Source: JALOLV01 sp046295175 (GTDB taxonomy: Bacteria; Bacteroidota; Bacteroidia; Cytophagales; Spirosomataceae). Taken from it: a DNA stretch of 64,000 bases. The notes below the pieces were generated by a model. That model did not search any database and was not told the origin of the DNA. It saw only the letters and a program-made list of their open reading frames with translations. A program made the translations under genes and the position numbers. The stretch lies in NCBI GenBank assembly GCA_046295175.1, contig JBKBNY010000002.1:186001-250000 (forward strand). The letters run 5' to 3'. How positions within the stretch are numbered: position 1 is the stretch's first letter; each line of letters opens with the position of its first letter. Shown one piece after another: positions 45,616 to 55,063 of this stretch.

Positions 45616-47679
45616 ATGGCTAAAAATAAAAAATTATCAAATAAGCCCATTAAACAAGAAGAAACTATTGAATTTCAGCCACTTATTGAATCAGACAAAA
45701 TCGAAAAATTAGAAAAATGGACACCCGCGATTTTGGCGGCGTTGATTTTTGTTTCGTATGCACCCATTTGGCAGAACACATTGGTCTGGGACGATAAACC
45801 GTATATTGTTTTCAATGAATTAGTTCTTAATTTTTCTCTCAGTTCAATTGGCGATTTTTTCTACGGTCCAAAAAGTTTTCAAGTGGGTAACTATCACCCA
45901 CTGACGATGCTGTCTCTGGCGATAGAATATTTATTTGTAAAAGATAGTCCGTGGTTGTACCACCTCAATAATCTTATTCTACATTCGTTCAATAGCTATT
46001 TGGTTTTCTATTTATTAAAGAAACTCAAACAGAATTTTATCATATCATTTGCCACGGCTGTTTTATTCGCGATTCACCCATTGCACGTCGAATCTGTTGC
46101 TTGGGCGGCCGAACGCAAAGACGTTCTTTACACTCTTTTTCAATTATTGGCACTCATTTATTACATTAGATTTGACGAAGAAAAATCGAACAAATTTTAC
46201 ATCATTTCACTGATTTTATTTGTTGCGTCTTGTATGTCGAAGGGTATGGGCGTTGTGCTACCAGCACTCTTGATTATTACAGATTATTGTTTTCTCAAGA
46301 AACCTATCAACGCAAAACTTTTCATAAATAAGATTCCATTTTTCGTAATTACACTAATATTTGCATACATTGCGACGTCTGCACAAAAAGTTGCAGGTGC
46401 AGATGCTTCATCAGTAATCGGAGCGGCTTACACAAAAGGCGAGCGTTTTCTGATAGTTTGTTATTCATTTTGCTTTTATTGGGTCAAGACAATCCTCCCA
46501 TATAACTTACTACCATTTTATCCTTATCCATCTAAACCTACGGGTTCAATACCCGCGATTTTTACATTATCATTATTTGGTATCATTGCGATAGTTGGAC
46601 TTCTGTATTACTTTGGCAGAAAAGACAAACGCATTTGGTGGGCAGGTGGATTTTTTACAATTGCTATCTCAACGGTTTTGCAAATTTTGCCAGTAGGTAG
46701 TGCCATCGTTGCCGACCGTTACTATTATTTGTCGTCGATTGGTCCGCTTTTTATCGTGGCAATCTTGCTAAATAAGTTTTTTAATTCATCTAAATCTGCA
46801 TTACCGGTTTCGATTGTTACGGGTATAGCATTGTGTGTTCTTACATTTTTACAAACTGGTCATTGGAAAAACGGCCTGACACTCTTTACTCCTGCCTATA
46901 AAGTTTACCCAAAAGATGCGATGGTTTTGAGCAACATGGGTTGGTACTATTTAGAGAATAAGGAATTCCCAACGGCAAAGCAGTATTTGATTCAATCTGA
47001 CGAGCAAGGCTTCAAAAATGGTGATGTTTGTCGTTCCATTGGTTCGATGTATTTGGATGAAGGCGACCCCAAAACGGCCATTCAGTATTTAACCCGTGCT
47101 TACCAATACAAACCCGAAAGTTATCGAACCGATATGCTCATGGGGCTTGCTTATGTTAAACTTTCGGATTGGCAGAATGCCATGAAATACCTTGAGAAAT
47201 ACTTAAATCAGCCCGAAAATCAAAACGAACAAAATATAGAATATCTTACAAATCTTGGTAATGTTTACACTAACGTTGGCCGTATCAAAGATGCAAAAGA
47301 AACTTTGCTAAAAGCCATAAAAATGAAACCTGATTATTGGGACGCTCATCTCAATTATTCGTTTGCATTTCGTAAAGAGGGTAATTTACAAGAAGAATTA
47401 AGACTACTTCAAGAACTCTATAAAAAAGCACCCGACCACCATGCAACACTTCGCAATCTTGGAGTCACTTTGATTGACTTTGGTAAGTGGCAAGAAGCCA
47501 TAGAAGTCTGGAAGAGGGGAGCAGAGTCACAAAAAGACGGAAGCTATGAATATAACATCGGCATCCAATACGCCAATCACGGAAACATAGATTTAGCAAA
47601 AGAATGGTACATCAAATCGGCTCGAAAAGGATACAGTTTCGCCAAAGATATTTTAGACAAAAATGGCGTACCTTATTGA
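45616..47679 (+). CDS. TMTC-like membrane protein with C-terminal TPR repeats
   Basis: A 687-residue protein: about 10-11 membrane segments (about residues 35-410), then a TPR region (about 425-687). The membrane part carries motifs of the GT-C glycosyltransferase-like TMTC group: LVWDDKPYIV near residue 55, then NYHPLTMLSLAIEYLFV and FAIHPLHVESVAWAAERKDVLYTLFQL (about 150-176). In eukaryotes, TMTC proteins are O-mannosyltransferases that use dolichyl-phosphate mannose; in bacteria the function is usually untested. TPRs may bind the acceptor protein. It is a single gene with a strong promoter and a terminator (47705). Confidence 0.82.
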   Translation: MAKNKKLSNKPIKQEETIEFQPLIESDKIEKLEKWTPAILAALIFVSYAPIWQNTLVWDDKPYIVFNELVLNFSLSSIGDFFYGPKSFQVGNYHPLTMLSLAIEYLFVKDSPWLYHLNNLILHSFNSYLVFYLLKKLKQNFIISFATAVLFAIHPLHVESVAWAAERKDVLYTLFQLLALIYYIRFDEEKSNKFYIISLILFVASCMSKGMGVVLPALLIITDYCFLKKPINAKLFINKIPFFVITLIFAYIATSAQKVAGADASSVIGAAYTKGERFLIVCYSFCFYWVKTILPYNLLPFYPYPSKPTGSIPAIFTLSLFGIIAIVGLLYYFGRKDKRIWWAGGFFTIAISTVLQILPVGSAIVADRYYYLSSIGPLFIVAILLNKFFNSSKSALPVSIVTGIALCVLTFLQTGHWKNGLTLFTPAYKVYPKDAMVLSNMGWYYLENKEFPTAKQYLIQSDEQGFKNGDVCRSIGSMYLDEGDPKTAIQYLTRAYQYKPESYRTDMLMGLAYVKLSDWQNAMKYLEKYLNQPENQNEQNIEYLTNLGNVYTNVGRIKDAKETLLKAIKMKPDYWDAHLNYSFAFRKEGNLQEELRLLQELYKKAPDHHATLRNLGVTLIDFGKWQEAIEVWKRGAESQKDGSYEYNIGIQYANHGNIDLAKEWYIKSARKGYSFAKDILDKNGVPY

Positions 47680-47704
47680 TACCTAATAAATATGTTATAA
47701 ATTT

Positions 47705-47728
47705 GGCGGTGTAGAAACCGCCTTTTTT
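47705..47728 (+). terminator. Terminator before the nitroreductase gene
   Basis: GGCGGT (47705-47710) and ACCGCC (47717-47722) followed by TTTTTT. It directly abuts the nitroreductase ATG at 47729, so the next gene would need its own promoter inside this region or read-through. Confidence 0.65.
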
Positions 47729-48397
47729 ATGAATTATTCTCACGTAACATATACTCATCCTTACCGATTAAGTGAGGAGAATCTGCTCAAAGAAAGTTAT
47801 TTGTACTATCAAAAGCTTAATCATCGCAGGTCGGTTCGATTCTTCTCCGATAAGCCCGTAAGCGAATTGGTCATACAAAACCTTATTATGGCTGCTTCGA
47901 CGGCTCCATCGGGTGCGAATAAACAGCCTTGGACATTCTGTGCGGTCTCGAATCCCGAAATCAAGAAGCAAATTAGAGCCGCTGCTGAAGAGGAAGAATT
48001 TAAAAGTTATAATGGAAGAATGTCGGAAGAATGGCTCAGAGACTTAGCCCCGCTCGGAACCGACTGGAAAAAGCCATTCCTCGAAACAGCTCCTTGGTTA
48101 ATCGTGGTTTTCAAACGAGCCTATGAATATGATGATGACAATAAAAAACATCAGAATTATTATGTAAACGAATCGGTTGGTTTGGCTTGTGGTTTTTTGC
48201 TAACAGCCATCCATGAGGTTGGATTGGTAACTCTTACTCATACTCCGAGTCCGATGGATTTTTTGACCAAAATTTTGAATCGCCCCAAAAACGAACGCCC
48301 TTTTTTATTGCTTCCAATTGGGTATCCAGCCGATGACGCTACAGTGCCAGACATTCAACGCAAACCAGCCGAAGAAGTAATCGCTTGGTATAAATAA
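47729..48397 (+). CDS. Nitroreductase family FMN protein
   Basis: A 222-residue flavoprotein of the nitroreductase superfamily. The FMN-binding N-terminal motif is NHRRSVRFFSDKPVSELVIQNLIMAASTAPSGANKQPWTF (about residues 30-70); later blocks are ESVGLACGFLLTAIHEVGL and LLLPIGYPADDATVP. It may reduce nitro groups, quinones or act as a dehalogenase-like oxidoreductase; YRSL-type specificity cannot be read. The ATG immediately follows a terminator hairpin (47705), an unusual arrangement. Confidence 0.92.
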   Translation: MNYSHVTYTHPYRLSEENLLKESYLYYQKLNHRRSVRFFSDKPVSELVIQNLIMAASTAPSGANKQPWTFCAVSNPEIKKQIRAAAEEEEFKSYNGRMSEEWLRDLAPLGTDWKKPFLETAPWLIVVFKRAYEYDDDNKKHQNYYVNESVGLACGFLLTAIHEVGLVTLTHTPSPMDFLTKILNRPKNERPFLLLPIGYPADDATVPDIQRKPAEEVIAWYK

Positions 48398-48429
48398 AAA
48401 ATCCCGCTCGTTGCTGAGCGGGATTTTTT
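48396..48429. terminator. Bidirectional terminator between convergent genes
   Basis: Perfect 14-base arms (48396-48409 and 48416-48429; core ATCCCGCTC / GAGCGGGAT) flanked by A- and T-runs. It serves the nitroreductase and the converging msrA genes. Confidence 0.9.
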
Positions 48430-48431
48430 TA

Positions 48432-49085
48432 TTAAATGTCTTTTTTCAATTTATTCTTAAATACTTTCTCAAACTTCTCAACTTTTGGTCTTACCACAAA
48501 CTGGCAATACGGTTGTCCACCATTCTGATTGAAATAATTTTGGTGATAGTCTTCGGCAACATAAAATTCACTTGCTTTAGTAATTTCTGTTACGATAGGT
48601 CTATCAAACGCACCCGATGCATTCAAATCGGCTTTGTATTTTTCGGCCAATGCTTTCTGATTATCGTCATGATAAAAAACAGCCGAACGATATTGTGTAC
48701 CCGTGTCATTACCTTGACGATTTAATGTGGTTGGGTCGTGAGTTTTCCAGAATACTTCTAAAAGTTCTTCATAACTGATTTTCTTTGGGTCGTAGTAAAT
48801 ATGACAAACCTCGGCATGGCCTGTCAATCCAGTACATACATCTTTATATGAAGGATTTTTTGTTGAGCCACCCATGTATCCAGACTCTACTTTCGAAACT
48901 CCGTCCAATCTTTGAAAAACCGCCTCTACACACCAAAAACAACCAGCTCCAAAAGTAGCAATCTCATTGCCCGCCGTCAAAATATTATCTTGATTCATTT
49001 TTTTTGTTTTGTTTTTATTACTTTGTGCACACGAACTCAAGCTGAGTACCGACAGTGCTATTAAAAAAAGATTTCTTATTTTCAT
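48432..49085 (-). CDS. msrA: Peptide methionine-S-sulfoxide reductase, lipoprotein form
   Basis: A 217-residue enzyme that repairs oxidised methionine. From ATG 49085 it starts a lipoprotein signal (MKIRNLFLIALSVLSLSSC, lipidated Cys at 19), so it probably acts in the periplasm. The catalytic cysteine is in GAGCFWCVEAVFQ (Cys49). The family segments GVSKVESGYMGGSTKNPSYKDVCTG, HAEVCHIYYDP and GNDTGTQYRSAVFYHD are complete. An upstream TTG start at 49094 is possible. It is a single gene, divergent from the PPK2 gene. Confidence 0.95.
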   Translation of the reverse strand: MKIRNLFLIALSVLSLSSCAQSNKNKTKKMNQDNILTAGNEIATFGAGCFWCVEAVFQRLDGVSKVESGYMGGSTKNPSYKDVCTGLTGHAEVCHIYYDPKKISYEELLEVFWKTHDPTTLNRQGNDTGTQYRSAVFYHDDNQKALAEKYKADLNASGAFDRPIVTEITKASEFYVAEDYHQNYFNQNGGQPYCQFVVRPKVEKFEKVFKNKLKKDI

Positions 49086-49159
49086 TTTCAACAAATTTGA
49101 ATGATATAAAGTTTTGCCTTCTATATCAACGCATAATTATATAAAAAGGATTGCAAATT

Positions 49160-50044
49160 ATGAAAAAAATTGACATCTCGGATTTTCGATTTGATGGAGT
49201 AGGGGACTTCTCTATCTTAAAAGCAAAAACAAAAATAAAGGATTTGTACGAAGACAAATCTGAATACGAAGCAATTCTTTCGGAATACCATAAAAATATA
49301 GATGAATTACAAAATGTAATGTACGCTCACAACAGATATGGTGTCCTTGTGATTTTTCAAGCTATGGATGCCGCTGGCAAAGATGGTACTATGAAAGCGG
49401 TTTTTCAAGGAGTGCATCCGCTTGGTTTAAATTTTATATCGTTCAAACGCCCTACCGAAACTGAACTCGAACATGATTTTATGTGGCGGTGCTATCAGCA
49501 TTTGCCCGAACGAGGAAGTATCACTGTTTTTAATCGTTCTTATTACGAAGAGGTTTTGGTTGTAAAAGTTCATCCCGAGATTTTGACCAATAATCAAAGG
49601 CTTCCGACTGAGCTTACCTATAATCTCAATAGCGTTTGGAAAAAACGTTATGAAGACATCGCCAATTTTGAAACCTATCTTCACAACAATGGAATCAAGG
49701 TCATCAAATTTTTTCTGCATGTTTCAAAAGAAGAACAAGCCGAGCGTTTAATTGAACGAATCGAAGACCCTACTAAAAATTGGAAGTTTGAAGAGGGTGA
49801 TGTAAAAGAGCGTGAGTTTTGGAACGACTACCAACAAGCTTACCAAGATATGATAAATGCAACATCATCAAAAAAATCGCCTTGGTACATCATCCCCGCC
49901 GACGATAAGAAGAATATGCGTTTGTTGGTGGCACATACCATTCAAGAAGAATTACAAACTTTGCGTATGTCTTACCCGTCAACCAGCCCAGAGAGGCAAG
50001 CAGAGCTTATACAGTTAATTGAAACAATTAAATCTCAGAGTTAA
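49160..50044 (+). CDS. Polyphosphate kinase 2 family protein
   Basis: A 294-residue PPK2 enzyme from ATG 49160 (MKKIDISDFRFDG). The Walker A motif is AMDAAGKDG (about residues 68-76), the lid/Walker B region contains NRSYYEEVLVVKVHPE, and FFLHVSKEEQAERLIER follows. The IEDPTKNWKFEEGDVKER motif is typical of PPK2 proteins that phosphorylate nucleotides with polyphosphate. Size suggests a one-domain enzyme (class I or III, which I cannot separate by eye) making NDP or NTP from polyphosphate. A PPK1 partner is not in the window. It is divergent from msrA. Confidence 0.93.
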   Translation: MKKIDISDFRFDGVGDFSILKAKTKIKDLYEDKSEYEAILSEYHKNIDELQNVMYAHNRYGVLVIFQAMDAAGKDGTMKAVFQGVHPLGLNFISFKRPTETELEHDFMWRCYQHLPERGSITVFNRSYYEEVLVVKVHPEILTNNQRLPTELTYNLNSVWKKRYEDIANFETYLHNNGIKVIKFFLHVSKEEQAERLIERIEDPTKNWKFEEGDVKEREFWNDYQQAYQDMINATSSKKSPWYIIPADDKKNMRLLVAHTIQEELQTLRMSYPSTSPERQAELIQLIETIKSQS

Positions 50045-50230
50045 ACAAAAATTCGTTTTATATATTTATATTTAATAAAAAACGATTATAAATTTCCCCC
50101 CTATTTCGTAATACATTTTTTATAAAATATTTATTTTGTGGTAATTTTTAGTCAAACATTCGCTTTATATAATTTATTTATTTATTTTACGAGTATATAA
50201 AATAGTACCGTTTAATCATTTTAAAATTCG

Positions 50231-50264
50231 TTGAAACCATTTCAAAAAAGGTTTGTTACCTTTG
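50231..50264 (+). promoter_or_regulatory. Promoter for mfd
   Basis: TTG (50231-50233), 23 bases, then TACCTTTG (50257-50264), matching TAnnTTTG. The start of transcription would fall near 50270, just before the leader hairpin at 50280. Confidence 0.55.
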
Positions 50265-50279
50265 TATAGAAAGTATTCA

Positions 50280-50310
50280 GGACGAGGATTTCCCCCTCGT
50301 CCCTTTTGTA
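50280..50310 (+). terminator. Hairpin with T-run in the mfd leader
   Basis: Perfect arms GGACGAGG (50280-50287) and CCTCGTCC (50295-50302), a seven-base loop, then CTTTTGTATTT. It looks like an intrinsic terminator but lies between the mfd promoter and the mfd ATG (50321). It may stop read-through from the PPK2 gene or form a leader element in mfd mRNA. Confidence 0.65.
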
Positions 50311-50320
50311 TTTATAGTTT

Positions 50321-53300
50321 ATGGATGTCAAAGAACTCTTAAAGATTTACAGCGAAGATAGTTTTGTTCTCAATATCAATGACAAAATCAAAACGTCTAA
50401 TATCACTCAAATTAAAGGATTAACTGGTAGTTTAGACTCTATCATCGCTGCTACAATTTCACAACAACAACCCGAGCATCACGTTTATATCTTACCCGAT
50501 AAAGAAGATGCTTCTTATTTCTACAACGATCTACAAAATCTACTCGGCGAAGAATCAGTCTTTCTGTTTCCGATGTCTTACAAGAAGCCTTACCAATACG
50601 AAGAGTTCGACAATGCCAACGTACTTCAGCGAGCCGAAGTTTTGAATAAACTTAATGACGAAAAAGCGAATATCTCAATCGTAACTTATCCCGAGGCATT
50701 ATCCGAAAAAGTTATCAACCGAAAGTCCCTTTTGGCAAATACATTGACGGTTAAAGTTGGAGATAAATTCGATATAAATTTTATTTCTGAATTATTGATT
50801 TCTTACGAATTCGAGAAGGCCGACTTTGTTTATGAAGCAGGGCAGTTTTCGATTCGTGGAGGTATTGTCGATATTTTTTCTTATGCATCCGAATACCCTT
50901 GCCGTATCGAACTTTTTGGAGATGAGATTGATTCGATTCGGACTTTCAATCCCGAATCACAACTTTCGATTCAAAGTATCAATCAAATTAATATCATCCC
51001 AGATGTTCAGAACAAGTTAATTCAAGAAACTCGTGAGTCATTTTTCAATTTTATTCGTAATAAAAGTTTTATATGGATAAAAGACGTAGAATTTACTTTA
51101 GAACAAATTGAGAATTGCTTTGAAAGAGCCAAGAATGATTTTGAAACGATACTCAATCATAGCGGTGGGATTCAGATTATTGAAAACCCAGAGCAGCTTT
51201 TTGAAACTCGGCGTCAGTTCTTAAACGAAATTAAGAAATACAAAATTATTGAATTTGGTAGTCGGTTTTATTTTAAGGATATTGAAAAAACAATTTATCA
51301 ATCTAAATCTCAGCCCTCTTTCAATAAGGATTTCAAAAGGTTGATTGATAACATCAAAGAAAATCAACTAAGCAACTTTGTCAATATCATTGCATCGGAT
51401 TCGTTCAAACAACTCGAAAGGTTAAAAACAATTTTTTACGAAACCGACCCTAATACAAAATTTAGGCCTTTGCAGATTTCGTTTCGTGAGGGATTCGTTG
51501 ACGAACAAACAAAAGTCGCTTGCTACACCGACCACCAAATTTTTGACAGATACCACCGCTATAAGGTTCGAGATAAGTTTAGCAAGTCAAAAGCCCTGAC
51601 TCTTAAAGAACTCAGAGCTTTGCAGATGGGCGATTACATTACTCATATAGATTATGGTGTGGGTCGTTTTGTCGGAATGGAAAAAATCGAAACTGGCGGC
51701 AAAGAGCAAGAAGTAATTCGATTAGTTTACAAAGACAACGATATTTTATTCGTAAATATACATTCATTACATAAAATTGCGAAGTATTCGGGTAAAGATG
51801 GCTCTCCGCCAACCATGAACAAACTCGGCTCTGGAGAGTGGGAGAATAAAAAATCTAAGGTCAAAAGGCAGGTAAAAGATATTGCCAAAGAACTAATTGC
51901 TCTTTATGCAAAACGACGTTCGGCACATGGATTTCAGTTTTCGAGAGACAGCTTTCTTCAGGCCGAATTAGAATCCTCTTTTCTTTATGAAGATACTCCC
52001 GACCAAGCCAAAGCTACTACCGATGTCAAAAAAGACATGGAGCAATCGTATCCGATGGACAGGCTTGTTTGTGGAGATGTCGGCTTTGGTAAAACTGAGG
52101 TTGCAATCCGTGCTGCTTTCAAAGCCGTTTGTGATGGAAAGCAAGTTGCGGTCTTAGTTCCGACAACTATCTTGGCAATGCAACACCATAAAACTTTTGC
52201 CGAGCGTCTGTCTAATTTTCCTGTCAATGTCGATGAGGTCAGTCGATTCAGAAGTACTAAGGAAATTAACGAAACCCTTAAAAATCTCAAAGAAGGTAAA
52301 GTTGATATTCTTGTTGGCACTCACCGTATATTAAATAAGGATATAGTGTTTAAAGATTTAGGCTTACTTATTATTGATGAAGAACAAAAGTTTGGTGTAA
52401 AATCTAAGGACAGACTCAAAGAAATAAAACACAATGTAGATGTTCTAACTTTGACAGCAACTCCGATTCCGAGAACTTTACATTTCTCTTTAATGGGTGC
52501 AAGAGATTTATCTATTATCTCAACTCCTCCACCCAATCGTCAACCCGTCACGACCGAAGTTCATGTTTTTAAAGAAGAAGTCATCCGCGATGCAATTCGC
52601 TACGAGTTAAAACGTGGTGGGCAAGTATTCTTTGTTCATAACAGAGTTAATGATATTGAGTCAATTGCCAACCTAATTTTACGTTTAGTTCCTGATGCTC
52701 GAATCGGTGTGGCTCACGGGCAAATGGATGGTGATAAACTCGAAAAAGTAATGATGAAATTTATTGAAGGCGAGATTGATATTCTGATGTCAACCAATAT
52801 TATTGAGTCGGGTCTTGATATTCCAAATGCAAATACCATTATTATAAACCAAGCCCAAAATTTTGGGATGTCTGACCTGCACCAAATGCGGGGTAGGGTA
52901 GGGCGTTCAAACAAAAAAGCCTTTTGTTACCTCCTTACTCCACCAGTTTCGATGCTTTCAAAAGACGGTAGAAAACGCTTACAAACCCTCGAAGAATTCT
53001 CTGATTTGGGTGATGGTTTTAAGGTGGCGATGCGAGATTTGGATATTCGTGGAGCAGGAAACCTACTTGGTGCCGAGCAAAGTGGTTTTATCAACGATTT
53101 AGGTTATGAAATGTACCATAAAATCTTAGATGAGGCTGTTCAAGAATTAAAAGAGAATGAATTTAAAGACTTGTTTCAGTCAGATTTATCGAAAGTTGAT
53201 TTAAAACTATCTGATTGTCAAATCGAGACCGATTTACAAATTTTGATTCCAGAAAACTACGTCAATAATATATCTGAGCGTCTTTCGTTGTATAATCAGC

Positions 53301-53662
53301 TTGATAATATCAAAAACGAAGAAGAGTTGGGTTTGTTCCAACAATCACTCATTGATAGGTTTGGTAAACTACCCGAAGAGGTCAAAAATATTATTAAAAT
53401 AGTGAGAATCAGATGGAAAGCCGAGGAGATTGGATTTGAGAAATTAACTCTAAAAAACAATATTCTAAAAGCATACTTCGTTTCATCTGAGCGAACAGAA
53501 TATTTTGAAACCGAAAAATTTGGCAAAATTCTTGATTATGTTAAGAATAATCCGAAACGTTGCTCTCTTAAAGAATTCAAAGGAAAACCGCTTCTAACCC
53601 TCGAAAACATAACTACAATCGACGAATTCGACAAAGTATTGAGTGATATTCTTTCGAGTTAG
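50321..53662 (+). CDS. mfd: Transcription-repair coupling factor
   Basis: An 1113-residue motor that removes RNA polymerase stalled at DNA damage and recruits UvrA. Order: UvrB-homology N-terminal region (about 20-300), RNA polymerase-interacting domain with GDYITHIDYGVGRFVGM (about 435-451), RecG-like helicase with K591 in GDVGFGKTEVA, a DEEQ box near residue 687 and ATPIPRTLHFSLMG (about 713-726), then FVHNRV and GRVGRSNKKAFCY in the second RecA lobe, and the C-terminal TRCF domain (about 960-1090). Length matches Bacteroidota Mfd. It is a single gene with its own promoter and a hairpin in the leader. Confidence 0.97.
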   Translation: MDVKELLKIYSEDSFVLNINDKIKTSNITQIKGLTGSLDSIIAATISQQQPEHHVYILPDKEDASYFYNDLQNLLGEESVFLFPMSYKKPYQYEEFDNANVLQRAEVLNKLNDEKANISIVTYPEALSEKVINRKSLLANTLTVKVGDKFDINFISELLISYEFEKADFVYEAGQFSIRGGIVDIFSYASEYPCRIELFGDEIDSIRTFNPESQLSIQSINQINIIPDVQNKLIQETRESFFNFIRNKSFIWIKDVEFTLEQIENCFERAKNDFETILNHSGGIQIIENPEQLFETRRQFLNEIKKYKIIEFGSRFYFKDIEKTIYQSKSQPSFNKDFKRLIDNIKENQLSNFVNIIASDSFKQLERLKTIFYETDPNTKFRPLQISFREGFVDEQTKVACYTDHQIFDRYHRYKVRDKFSKSKALTLKELRALQMGDYITHIDYGVGRFVGMEKIETGGKEQEVIRLVYKDNDILFVNIHSLHKIAKYSGKDGSPPTMNKLGSGEWENKKSKVKRQVKDIAKELIALYAKRRSAHGFQFSRDSFLQAELESSFLYEDTPDQAKATTDVKKDMEQSYPMDRLVCGDVGFGKTEVAIRAAFKAVCDGKQVAVLVPTTILAMQHHKTFAERLSNFPVNVDEVSRFRSTKEINETLKNLKEGKVDILVGTHRILNKDIVFKDLGLLIIDEEQKFGVKSKDRLKEIKHNVDVLTLTATPIPRTLHFSLMGARDLSIISTPPPNRQPVTTEVHVFKEEVIRDAIRYELKRGGQVFFVHNRVNDIESIANLILRLVPDARIGVAHGQMDGDKLEKVMMKFIEGEIDILMSTNIIESGLDIPNANTIIINQAQNFGMSDLHQMRGRVGRSNKKAFCYLLTPPVSMLSKDGRKRLQTLEEFSDLGDGFKVAMRDLDIRGAGNLLGAEQSGFINDLGYEMYHKILDEAVQELKENEFKDLFQSDLSKVDLKLSDCQIETDLQILIPENYVNNISERLSLYNQLDNIKNEEELGLFQQSLIDRFGKLPEEVKNIIKIVRIRWKAEEIGFEKLTLKNNILKAYFVSSERTEYFETEKFGKILDYVKNNPKRCSLKEFKGKPLLTLENITTIDEFDKVLSDILSS

Positions 53663-53759
53663 GGTCATTTAAGTAGTTGGTTTATAATAAAATCCGAAAA
53701 ATTTATTTAAAAATAATATTTTTGCAAATCGAATTCAATTCACAAAAATCGTTCCGAAA

Positions 53760-55037
53760 ATGAGAAAATTACTTTTTAGTTCAACGGCGGTTGCATTGGC
53801 ATTTACGCTTATGCTCTCAAGCTGTTCATCGAACAAAAAGAAGGCTTCGAGTATCAATCCGGGTCGTAAAAGTTCTGCGACTGGTATTGCTTATGCCAAA
53901 AAGAACAAAGAAGGTTTCCAAGTTTCAAGTTTTAGTGGTCAGCCAGCTGGTCCTAACCTTGTTTACATCGAAGGTGGTCGTTTTACAATGGGTACAGTAG
54001 AAGAGGATGTTACGTATGCTCGTGACAACTTGGAAAGAACTGTTACAGTTGCATCTTTTTACATGGATGAAACTGAAATTGCGAATATCAACTGGTTAGA
54101 GTACCTATACGCAATCCAAAAAGACTCTTCACAAGAGTTTTATGAATCAGCTCTTCCAGATACAACTGTTTGGGCCGATAAGTTATCTTTCAATGACCAA
54201 TACGTTGACCAGTACCTCCGCTACCCAGGATTCAGAATGTATCCAGTAGTTGGTGTTTCTTGGGTACAAGCCAATGACTATTGCAAGTGGCGTTCACAAG
54301 CTGTCAATGGTGCTATGGCTCAGAAATACGGTGGTCAAGGCAAGACGTCTAAAAAAGGCGGTGGCTTAGCTTTTGGTAAGAAGAAAGGTGCTACAACTGA
54401 AGCACCTAAACCAACAACAGGTCAGCGTTTGGCTATCGAGTCGGGTATTGTATTGCCTGATTACCGCCTCCCAACTGAGGCAGAGTGGGAGTATGCCGCT
54501 AAAGCTATGATTGGTACTCAATATCTTGACGAAAACCAATCTAACCAACGCATTTACCCTTGGGATGGCTCTTCGATGCGTAAACCTAAAGGAAAAACAA
54601 AGGGTAACATGATGGCTAACTTCAAGCGTGGTCGTGGTGACTATGCAGGTATCGCTGGTCATCAAAACGACAGAGGTATTATTACAATGGAGGTTTACGA
54701 ATTCATGCCTAATGACTTTGGTCTTTACAATATGGCTGGAAACGTGAATGAGTGGGTTTATGACTTGTATCGTCCGAACTCTTATCAAGACTTCAATGAC
54801 TTGAACCCAATCCGTCGTAACGATTTCCTTGATGAAGAAAACCTTTATGACAAAAAGAATTTCAATTCATTAATTGATAACAAATTAAGAGTTTACAAAG
54901 GTGGTTCGTGGAATGATGTAGCTTACTGGTTGTCTCCAGGTACACGCCGCTCACTTGACCAAGATTCTTCGACAGCAACAATTGGTTTCCGTTGTGCTAT
55001 GATTGCAATCGGTCCTAAAGGAAAACGTAAACTTTAA
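53760..55037 (+). CDS. gldJ: Gliding-motility/T9SS lipoprotein GldJ
   Basis: A 425-residue lipoprotein (lipobox MLSSC, Cys22) with a formylglycine-generating-enzyme-like (SUMF1) domain. GldJ-type phrases are present: PNLVYIEGGRFTMGTVEEDV (about 63-82), FYMDETEIANINWLEYL (about 101-117), then PVVGVSWVQANDYCKWRS, a 40-residue basic insertion, YRLPTEAEWEYAA and a NMAGNVNEWVYDLYRP segment, ending YKGGSWNDVAYWLSPGTRR. GldJ is required for gliding and for type IX secretion. GldK shares the fold, but the opening matches GldJ better. Codon use is like that of a highly expressed gene. Confidence 0.85.
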   Translation: MRKLLFSSTAVALAFTLMLSSCSSNKKKASSINPGRKSSATGIAYAKKNKEGFQVSSFSGQPAGPNLVYIEGGRFTMGTVEEDVTYARDNLERTVTVASFYMDETEIANINWLEYLYAIQKDSSQEFYESALPDTTVWADKLSFNDQYVDQYLRYPGFRMYPVVGVSWVQANDYCKWRSQAVNGAMAQKYGGQGKTSKKGGGLAFGKKKGATTEAPKPTTGQRLAIESGIVLPDYRLPTEAEWEYAAKAMIGTQYLDENQSNQRIYPWDGSSMRKPKGKTKGNMMANFKRGRGDYAGIAGHQNDRGIITMEVYEFMPNDFGLYNMAGNVNEWVYDLYRPNSYQDFNDLNPIRRNDFLDEENLYDKKNFNSLIDNKLRVYKGGSWNDVAYWLSPGTRRSLDQDSSTATIGFRCAMIAIGPKGKRKL

Positions 55038-55063
55038 TTTCAGACTTAAATAAAGTTATTTGG

